Both the position numbers and the translations under genes were made by a program. Source: an uncultured Clostridium sp. (GTDB taxonomy: Bacteria; Bacillota; Clostridia; Lachnospirales; Lachnospiraceae). From it: a stretch of DNA of 38,716 nucleotides. The DNA lies in NCBI GenBank assembly GCA_947644195.1, contig CANRZB010000037.1:1-38716 (forward strand), read 5' to 3'. The notes under the pieces were generated by a model. The model made no database searches. It was not told where the DNA came from and was given only the letters and a program-made list of their open reading frames with translations. Within the stretch, counting starts at the first letter, position 1; every line of letters starts with the position of its first letter. Positions 32,706 through 38,716 of this stretch are shown here, piece after piece.

Positions 32706-34430
32706 ATGGAAGAGGGAAACCACATTTTAAAGGTTACCTATCAAAAAGCATTACTGCCTAATATTTTGATGACTCTAGGAGGCACGATTCCTGTTTTTAC
32801 AGACAGTCTTCTGATTGGTAGAAAATTTGGAGTAGGAGGAATGGCAGCCGTAAACCAGTGCTTTGCGGTCCATTTGCTGTTATGTACATTTGGCTCGTGC
32901 GTTGCAGCCGGAGCGATGGCAGAGGCAAGTCATTTTCTGGGAAGAAACAGAACGGCAGATGCAAACAGGATTTATTGTATTTCCATAGAATGGATGCTTC
33001 TGATGGGAGTGATGATAACGGTCATTGGGAGCTGGTTATCCCATTCTATGGCAGTTTTTTGGAGCTCCCCGGACACCACGGTATTTGTGGAGCGTTATCT
33101 TAAAATTGTTTTTGCTAGCAGCCTATGGAAACTATTGCTGTATGTTCCGGTATATTTCCTTCGTTTGCAAGGCCGGATAAAGCGCATGGCAGGGATGACT
33201 TTTTTTATGGCGTTATTGCATATTGTTTTGGACTATGTTTTTTTGTATGTGCTCGATTTGGGGATGGAGGGAGCGGCGTATGCTTCTATGATTGCGACGG
33301 CATCTGCAGTTTTGCTGGGTTTCTGTTTCCTCATGGGTCGGGGAAGTGGTTTTTATTTTCATCCGGTCAGGTTAGATGGGAAGACACTATGGAAAGTAAT
33401 GCAGAATGGATCTCCGGTTGCCGCAAATAATTTTTTGGCGGCGGTTCGCCTTATCTTGTTAGGTAGTATTATGAAGCAGGCAGGAGGCAGTGCGTTGGTG
33501 GCAGTGTTTGCGATTACTAATAATGTAAATGAATGTTTGGCTTGTATTCAGGTTGGAATTCCTCAGACTGGCATGACCATGTTAGGGATTTTAGCCGGAG
33601 AAAAGGACGTCGGAGCTATCAGGATGATACAGAAGATGCAGATGAAATATGGAATATGGTATTCCATGGGGTTGGCAGGGATAATTGCAGTTTTTTCCAG
33701 GCAGATCGGTGGGATCTTTGGTAATCCATCAAATGTTCGTCTGGCTTTGCTGCTATTTGCATTGGGGATTGTTCCGGCTACGGTCAATAGTGTTATGAGT
33801 TATTTTTATTTTGCCTTGAAAAGAACCAGACAGGCAGTTGGCCTTATTTTTCTTAGGGTTCTTTTTTTTGCGGTGAGTTTTGCATGGTTGTTATCTGATT
33901 GCGGAGATGGGATATTTTTGTTTTACCTGTTATCGGAATTGGCAACTACATTTTGCTGGTTGCTGACTGACTGGTGGTTGTATCAGCATCACTCTGGAGG
34001 ATCCCTGTTTTATTTGCTGAATGAAGGCTCGATAAAGAATGGGCGGAGTATTAGTTTTACGGTTTCCTGTGATCCGAAATCTATTTGCAATGCGGCTTCT
34101 CGGATCGGAGAATTTTGCCAGGATTATGGTTTTACATCCGGACAGCTAAATGGTATTAGTTTGGCGCTGGAAGAGATTCTGGTGATTATTTCTGAGAAAT
34201 CATTAAACTGGCAGGGGACGATTGATGTAAGAGTATTGAGTAAGGGTGAAGGCGGAATTCTCCGTTTTCGCTCTGCTGGAAAATATTATAATCCCTTGGA
34301 GTTGGCAGACACGGACAGCCTTGATTACTTGGGGATTCGGATGATTACCGGATTGGCAGAAAGGATAGAGTATCAAAGTACGCTGGGACTGAACACGTTA
34401 CTGGTAGTTATAGAAAAGAGGGATTTATGA
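32706..34430 (+). CDS. MATE-family transporter fused to a degenerate HATPase domain
   Basis: Residues 1-435 form a 12-helix MATE efflux protein (TDSLLIGRKFGVGGMAAVN; GMTMLGILAGEKD). The remaining about 135 residues are an RsbW-like HATPase fold. Compared with the STAS-HATPase product, its N-box Asn is replaced by I494 (EEILVII instead of EEIFVNI), the DxGxP motif reads SAGKYYNP, and GLGI reads YLGI. Thus ATP binding is probably lost and the domain may be a docking or sensor part. The 574-aa length is far above the usual 450 aa. GGGAGAG precedes ATG 32706. The stop overlaps the next gene by 4 bp. Confidence 0.85.
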   Translation: MEEGNHILKVTYQKALLPNILMTLGGTIPVFTDSLLIGRKFGVGGMAAVNQCFAVHLLLCTFGSCVAAGAMAEASHFLGRNRTADANRIYCISIEWMLLMGVMITVIGSWLSHSMAVFWSSPDTTVFVERYLKIVFASSLWKLLLYVPVYFLRLQGRIKRMAGMTFFMALLHIVLDYVFLYVLDLGMEGAAYASMIATASAVLLGFCFLMGRGSGFYFHPVRLDGKTLWKVMQNGSPVAANNFLAAVRLILLGSIMKQAGGSALVAVFAITNNVNECLACIQVGIPQTGMTMLGILAGEKDVGAIRMIQKMQMKYGIWYSMGLAGIIAVFSRQIGGIFGNPSNVRLALLLFALGIVPATVNSVMSYFYFALKRTRQAVGLIFLRVLFFAVSFAWLLSDCGDGIFLFYLLSELATTFCWLLTDWWLYQHHSGGSLFYLLNEGSIKNGRSISFTVSCDPKSICNAASRIGEFCQDYGFTSGQLNGISLALEEILVIISEKSLNWQGTIDVRVLSKGEGGILRFRSAGKYYNPLELADTDSLDYLGIRMITGLAERIEYQSTLGLNTLLVVIEKRDL

Positions 34431-36085
34431 AAAATAAAAGAAAACTAGTGCGAAAATTTATTTTGGGTTTTGTAATAGTAGGAATGGTAATTAGTGGGAT
34501 CAGTATTGTCATTGGTGTTCATGGATTTGGGGAATCCATCAAAAAACAATATAACGATACGGCATATGATATCGCTGAAACGGTAGTGACAATGCTATCA
34601 CAGGAGGAGCTGGCGGCCTATGCCGAACTCTTGCAAACAAAGGATGAGGATATTTTTCGGTCAGTGATGGAGTCGGAGCGGTATCAGGAAATATGGCAGC
34701 AAATGGATCATTTGCGTGCCAGTATGGGGGCAAACGATATATTTATCGCAGTCGTGGATCGGGAGCAATTGAAGGAAGAAGCTATGGCAGCAGAAGATTG
34801 GGCGCCTCTGTACTATCTGTTTGATACCTTTCATCAAGTAGAGGATTCCTATGCATTGGGCAATACGGGCCCCTTTAATCCGAAATATGCGAAAGAGATC
34901 AATCTGCAGTTGGAGACATATTGCCGGACGTCTAATTACTATATTTCCAGGAGCCAATATGGTTATAATACATCGGCCGTGCTTCCCGTGCGGGTACAGG
35001 AACGGGATCTGCCAATCCTGATATGTGTCGAAATACCAATGTCTACGCTACAGAGTGCGATTTTGGAATTATCGTTCCATACTCTGGGATCGATTGTGGT
35101 TGCAATGGCAGTCATTATTTTGCTGTTTGTGTATTATCTGTATCGCACTGTTATTCGGCCGATTGATATTATTGCAGAAGAGACAGAGAACTTTGGTGTT
35201 TCCGGCACCCAGCTTTCGAAACGGTTATGGACGATCCAGACGGGAGATGAGTTGCAGGGCCTGGCAGAATCTGTCCTGAAAATGGAACAGGGTATTTTGG
35301 ATTATGTACAGAATATAATGGCTGTGACCGCTGAAAAAGAGCGTATCAGTGCGGAATTAAATGTAGCCACAGAGATTCAGGCAGATATGCTGCCAAGGAT
35401 ATTCCCGGCATTTCCAGACAGAAGAGAGTTTGATATCTATGCATCTATGACTCCGGCGAAAGAGGTAGGTGGGGATTTTTATGATTTCTTTCTGGTGGAT
35501 GAAGATCATTTGGTTATTGTGATAGGAGATGTGTCGGGGAAAGGAGTTCCTGCTGCTCTGTATATGGTAATTGCAAAAACACTACTGAAAAACCAGGTAG
35601 GGAATTGTCTTTCTCCAAAGGAAATTTTGGAAGAGGTCAATGGGCAGCTATGCGAGAACAACCAATCCGATATGTTTGTGACGGTATGGCTGGGAATTAT
35701 GGAAATTTCCACAGGTAAAATACTTGCGGCTAATGCAGGCCATGAATTCCCGGCAGTACGGAAAGGGGATGGCGGATTTTGTCTGTTGCAGGATAAGCAT
35801 GGCTTCGTGCTCGGTGGAATGGAGGGATCAAAATATACGGAATATGCTTTTGATATCCAGGAAGGAGAAAGTTTATGTATCTATACGGATGGTGTGCCGG
35901 AGGCTACCAATGCGGAGAATGAGTTGTTTGGGACCGATCGGATGCTGGAGGCCCTGAATGAAGACCAGCATGCGGACCCACAGAGAATGGTTCAGCAGGT
36001 ACAGGATCGTATTGATGAATTTGTCGGGCAGGCTCCGCAGTTTGACGATCTTACTATGCTGGTTTTGGTGAGAAATCAAAGCTGA
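34427..36085 (+). CDS. Membrane RsbU/SpoIIE-type PP2C phosphatase
   Basis: A 552-aa protein: first membrane helix at about 10-33, an outer sensor domain to about 205, a second helix at about 215-240, a HAMP linker, a short coiled coil, then a SpoIIE-class PP2C phosphatase (about 300-550). Metal-binding motifs are complete: GGDFYDF, IGDVSGKG, YTDGVPEA and DDLTML. It should dephosphorylate a STAS protein, here most likely the STAS-HATPase product, on an extracellular cue, and thereby drive a partner switch. Start ATG overlaps the MATE stop (ATGA), so the two are translationally coupled. It is the last gene of the long operon. Confidence 0.9.
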   Translation: MKNKRKLVRKFILGFVIVGMVISGISIVIGVHGFGESIKKQYNDTAYDIAETVVTMLSQEELAAYAELLQTKDEDIFRSVMESERYQEIWQQMDHLRASMGANDIFIAVVDREQLKEEAMAAEDWAPLYYLFDTFHQVEDSYALGNTGPFNPKYAKEINLQLETYCRTSNYYISRSQYGYNTSAVLPVRVQERDLPILICVEIPMSTLQSAILELSFHTLGSIVVAMAVIILLFVYYLYRTVIRPIDIIAEETENFGVSGTQLSKRLWTIQTGDELQGLAESVLKMEQGILDYVQNIMAVTAEKERISAELNVATEIQADMLPRIFPAFPDRREFDIYASMTPAKEVGGDFYDFFLVDEDHLVIVIGDVSGKGVPAALYMVIAKTLLKNQVGNCLSPKEILEEVNGQLCENNQSDMFVTVWLGIMEISTGKILAANAGHEFPAVRKGDGGFCLLQDKHGFVLGGMEGSKYTEYAFDIQEGESLCIYTDGVPEATNAENELFGTDRMLEALNEDQHADPQRMVQQVQDRIDEFVGQAPQFDDLTMLVLVRNQS

Positions 36086-36121
36086 TGCAAAACAAAAGCA
36101 CTATTATTTGTCAGTAGAGAA

Positions 36122-36150
36122 TTGACTTGGCTGTCGGGAAATCATATAAT
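36122..36150 (+). promoter_or_regulatory. Near-consensus sigma-A promoter for the two-component pair
   Basis: TTGACT (36122-36127) and a perfect TATAAT (36145-36150) are 17 bp apart, 27 bp before the response-regulator ATG. It separates this pair from the preceding operon, although no terminator is visible between them. Confidence 0.85.
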
Positions 36151-36177
36151 TTATTAGGTAATAGGAGGAGACAGAAG

Positions 36178-36936
36178 ATGTACAATATAGGAATATGCGA
36201 TGATGGCTTGAATACCTGTTCGTTCTTTGAAGAGACAGTTCGAAAATATGCAGAAAAAGAGTTGCTGCAGGTACAGGTTGAGTGTTGGAATTCTGGGGAA
36301 TCCTTAAAACATGCCCTGATGAATGGCTGCCATATTGATGTCTTGTTTCTGGATATTGAAATGTATGAACTGAGCGGCATTGATATTGGTAAATACATAC
36401 GGAACCAGATGGATGACCACTGTATGCAGATTATTTATATTTCGGGAAAATCTTTTCATGCAAAAGATTTGTTTCAGGTACAGCCGATGGACTTTCTGGA
36501 AAAGCCAGTTACGGATGTGCAGATTGAGAAGGCGCTTCAACTGGCAATAAAGTTGACAGACAAATGGAATAAGCGTTTTGCGTATAAAATAGGGAAGGAT
36601 TATTTTTATGTGCCATATCGGGATATTCTGTATTTTACTAGTTATAACCGACTGATACAGATCAATATGGCGGGCAGTTATGGTAATTTAGAATGGCATC
36701 TGGACCAACCGGGCCATTCTATGGAGGAAGGGAAAATAGAATTTTACGGGAAGATGCGTGATGTGCTTGCTAAGATACCGGTGGGATTTCAGCAGATTCA
36801 TCATTCCTATATTATCAACACCATGTATGTCAGAAGATATCAATACGACCAGGTGGAATTGGTGAATGGTGTTATATTGCCGATTAGCAGAAGTTATCGG
36901 AAAGAAGTCAGACGTCGGATTTTACAAGAGGGATGA
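36178..36936 (+). CDS. LytTR-family response regulator
   Basis: A 252-aa AgrA-like regulator. The receiver domain (1-120) has the acidic pair D8/D9, the phosphoacceptor D59 in LFLDIEM and the conserved Lys in LEKPV. The LytTR DNA-binding domain spans about 140-250 (YFYVPYRDILYFTSYNR; IHHSYIINTMYVRRY; ISRSYRKEV). Such regulators bind direct repeats near promoters and often control peptides or bacteriocins. GGAGGAG precedes ATG 36178. It has its own near-consensus promoter and is followed 3 bp later by the kinase gene. No direct-repeat target is obvious in its own promoter. Confidence 0.92.
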   Translation: MYNIGICDDGLNTCSFFEETVRKYAEKELLQVQVECWNSGESLKHALMNGCHIDVLFLDIEMYELSGIDIGKYIRNQMDDHCMQIIYISGKSFHAKDLFQVQPMDFLEKPVTDVQIEKALQLAIKLTDKWNKRFAYKIGKDYFYVPYRDILYFTSYNRLIQINMAGSYGNLEWHLDQPGHSMEEGKIEFYGKMRDVLAKIPVGFQQIHHSYIINTMYVRRYQYDQVELVNGVILPISRSYRKEVRRRILQEG

Positions 36937-36939
36937 GAC

Positions 36940-38178
36940 ATGATGAATGGAGTAGTGTATTTAATTTGCAACTTAATTCGGATCTATTTAATCCGACAAT
37001 TTATCGTATTGTTTTTTGACGATCATTCTGTGTCCAAGCGAATGGAACTCTTAGTGTACGGTGCTTTCTTTGCAGTAAACAGCGGCTTGTACCTGGGATT
37101 TCATACTGCCTGGATTAATCTGGTAAGCAGTCTGGCAGGAAACACCATAGTTATTTTGCTCTACACCAGAAGGTGGAAAAACTTTTTATTTGTGAGCGCA
37201 ATGACAGCCGGGCTATGCGCAGGCTGTGATGTGGCGGCCACGGGATTGCTTCTGCCGGCGTACCGGGATGGACAGAGGATTGATTCTCTGTCTTTTATCG
37301 TTGTAGATATGATTATGATGGTATGTGTCGTATTGATGAACAGGATATTTGAGATCAGAAAACAGCAGGGAAATCTTCCGAGCATTGTCCTGGTATTTGT
37401 TCCGATCTGTAGTGTCAGTATTATTTGTTATATGACCTATACCCATAAATATCTGTCATCAGAGTACATCATCATCAGTACGGGAGTTTTACTGATCAAT
37501 TTTATTGTGATCTATCTCTATCATATGATGTTGGATTATATGTATCAAAAGAACGAAAATAGATTGCTGCATCAGCGATTGCACAGTTATGCCAATCAGC
37601 TGGATGTTATTTTGGATTCGGAGAACCGTGTAAAACAGTTGCGGCATGATATGAAGCATCATCTGACAGAGATCCGGCTGCTGGCGAAACAAAAACAGGA
37701 TACGGAAGTGGAGCAGTATATTGATACGATGACGGAATACATTCACAATCCCAGGGAGTTTGTGAGTTCAAACGATACAGAAATTGACAGTCTGCTAAAT
37801 TATATGTTAGCTAGGGCGAAAGAGGAGGGGATTGACGTATCGGCGGAGGTTCAACTGCCGAACTCCTTGACTTGTTCTTTTGATATTAATGTTATCTTGG
37901 GGAACCTGTTGGAAAATGCTATTGATGCAGCATTGCACAGTCAGGAACCGAAAATGTCCGTATCCATTCAATGGAAGCAGGGAATATTAAAAATTCGAAT
38001 TGAAAATAGCTTTGACGGAGTGATTCAAAAACGAGGTAAATTTATCACAACAAAAGCGGATAAGGAAAATCATGGATATGGGATTCAGAGTGTAAAGGAA
38101 ATGGTAAGACGTTACCATGGAGAGATTATATTTTCAGTGGAGGAATCCTTTTGTGTTGTCGTAGTTCTCTATATGTAG
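36940..38178 (+). CDS. GHKL-type sensor histidine kinase (AgrC-like)
   Basis: A 412-aa kinase with six or so membrane helices in residues 1-210, then a dimerisation segment with phosphoacceptor H236 (LRHDMKHHL) and a GHKL ATPase domain with NLLENAIDAA as N box and GYGIQSV as G box. The form fits peptide-sensing AgrC-type kinases, but no AgrB/AgrD genes are present in this window. It starts 3 bp after the regulator. Its end is tail to tail with the XRE gene, one base apart. Confidence 0.9.
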   Translation: MMNGVVYLICNLIRIYLIRQFIVLFFDDHSVSKRMELLVYGAFFAVNSGLYLGFHTAWINLVSSLAGNTIVILLYTRRWKNFLFVSAMTAGLCAGCDVAATGLLLPAYRDGQRIDSLSFIVVDMIMMVCVVLMNRIFEIRKQQGNLPSIVLVFVPICSVSIICYMTYTHKYLSSEYIIISTGVLLINFIVIYLYHMMLDYMYQKNENRLLHQRLHSYANQLDVILDSENRVKQLRHDMKHHLTEIRLLAKQKQDTEVEQYIDTMTEYIHNPREFVSSNDTEIDSLLNYMLARAKEEGIDVSAEVQLPNSLTCSFDINVILGNLLENAIDAALHSQEPKMSVSIQWKQGILKIRIENSFDGVIQKRGKFITTKADKENHGYGIQSVKEMVRRYHGEIIFSVEESFCVVVVLYM

Positions 38179-38179
38179 A

Positions 38180-38503
38180 TTATTGGTCGGCGTTCTTTTG
38201 TTCTTCCATATAGTTCTGGTGTGCTTTCATGTAATGCAAAAGTCGACGGGTTACCTCAATTCCATCATGATCCAGGTAGGAGACATCAATGATCTGCGCA
38301 TTGCTTCTTCCAATCAGAAAGTCAGTGGTAACTTGAAACAAATCTGCAATATCGGCCAATTTATCAATGGACGGTTTATTGGTGCCCATTTTCCAAGCGT
38401 TTACGGTGGATCGAGTCACAGACAATTTCCGTGCCATCTGAGATTGGGTAAATCCGTTCGCCTCTCTCAGTTCTTTAATTCTTTCAGCAGTTTTCAGTAC
38501 CAT
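38180..38503 (-). CDS. XRE-family transcriptional regulator
   Basis: A 107-aa regulator with a Cro/C1-type helix-turn-helix at residues about 8-62 (TQSQMARKLSVTRSTVNAWKMG, given in part) and a helical C-terminal part of about 40 residues for dimerisation. ATG 38503 is preferred because GGGAGGAG lies about 10 nt upstream and the protein then starts MVLKTAERIKELREA; the longer frame to 38572 would run through the operator. The gene is convergent with the kinase gene and carries an inverted repeat in its leader consistent with self-repression. Confidence 0.88.
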   Translation of the reverse strand: MVLKTAERIKELREANGFTQSQMARKLSVTRSTVNAWKMGTNKPSIDKLADIADLFQVTTDFLIGRSNAQIIDVSYLDHDGIEVTRRLLHYMKAHQNYMEEQKNADQ

Positions 38504-38544
38504 GGATTGTAAACTCCTCCCTATGAATGGATCACAACTATCTA

Positions 38545-38573
38545 TTTGTACTAATGTAATCATAGTATACAAA
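38545..38573. promoter_or_regulatory. Operator-like inverted repeat of the XRE gene
   Basis: TTTGTACTA (38545-38553) and TAGTATACAAA (38563-38573) form an imperfect inverted repeat (two extra bases in the right arm) just downstream of the -10 box, suitable for a dimeric repressor. Confidence 0.45.
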
Positions 38574-38590
38574 ATGATTAGCGCGAAAGA

Positions 38591-38620
38591 ATTATCCTAA
38601 GTGATATTGTTGATTGACAA
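38591..38620 (-). promoter_or_regulatory. Promoter of the XRE gene
   Basis: On the minus strand TTGTCA (38620-38615) and GATAAT (38596-38591) are 18 bp apart, each matching consensus at five of six bases. The rest of the window to 38716 is A/T rich with no gene that I can support. Confidence 0.55.
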
Positions 38621-38716
38621 AAACCTTGAATTTGGGATGAAAAAGTCCTTTTTCTACAATGTTATATACAATTTATGACAAATTTCGGCATAAAACTCTT
38701 TTTTATTTTACAATGA

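Noticed and set aside
32473-32730. Frameshifted extension of the GH3 gene or an extra small gene
   Set aside because: The GH3 frame already ends with a family-like C terminus and the other frame has no ribosome site.
38621-38716. TTGACA near 38614 as a rightward promoter
   Set aside because: No acceptable -10 box lies 16-18 bp downstream and no gene follows within the window.

Overview
The window looks like a chromosome segment of a low-to-mid GC Gram-positive anaerobe, most likely a Lachnospiraceae-type gut Clostridium. Reasons: purine-rich AGGAGG ribosome binding sites, sigma-A promoters, a SpoIIQ-like degenerate M23 protein, FN3-like Lys-rich secreted proteins, a VTC/DUF4956/CotH cluster, a clostripain-type protease and an Agr-like LytTR/GHKL two-component pair. 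No rRNA, tRNA or CRISPR array is visible.

Layout. 1-8.7 kb is core or envelope: cysS with a structured leader; an ECF sigma factor and its membrane anti-sigma-like partner behind a multi-hairpin leader; a secreted L,D-transpeptidase; SppA overlapping an RDD membrane protein; and a membrane-anchored M23 pseudoenzyme. 8.9-13.6 kb is a VTC-domain / DUF4956 / secreted FN3-like protein / CotH-kinase operon, followed by an AIM24-family gene.

14.4-21.4 kb is accessory DNA: a 162-bp MITE-like long palindrome, a dead IS3-type orfA, and a two-gene NLR module. In that module a 72-aa membrane peptide and a 704-aa NB-ARC/TPR ATPase carry matching short ING-x-x-VGRD-x-N motifs. Then come a divergent Ham1-type pyrophosphatase, a three-copy 41-bp tandem repeat before a VOC gene, a small anchored protein, a divergent AAA ATPase and a tyrosine recombinase preceded by a coupled 35-aa ORF.

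21.4-36.1 kb holds the most striking arrangement. A perfect 21-bp inverted repeat (21365-21385 / 21584-21604) brackets the recombinase 3' end and the spacer before an 11-gene, 14.4-kb gene run. As written the spacer carries a rightward terminator and no matching -35 box. Inverting it would place TTGACT and an A/T tract exactly 17 bp before TATTCT at the right repeat, creating a promoter 35-45 nt ahead of the first start codon. The same inversion would replace the last four recombinase residues with a 46-residue tail. The operon encodes two unknown proteins (199 and 1059 aa), a clostripain-like protease, an unknown 234-aa protein, a lysin-like NlpC/P60 enzyme without a signal peptide, two DUF2589 proteins, a STAS-HATPase fusion, a bacterial GH3-type acyl-adenylating enzyme, a MATE transporter fused to a degenerate HATPase, and a membrane SpoIIE/RsbU-type phosphatase. 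I read this as a phase-variable system under partner-switching control; its output is not known to me.

36.1-38.7 kb has a LytTR response regulator and GHKL kinase behind a near-consensus promoter, then a convergent XRE-family repressor with an operator-like inverted repeat. All functional proposals are from sequence reading alone; no database search was run.
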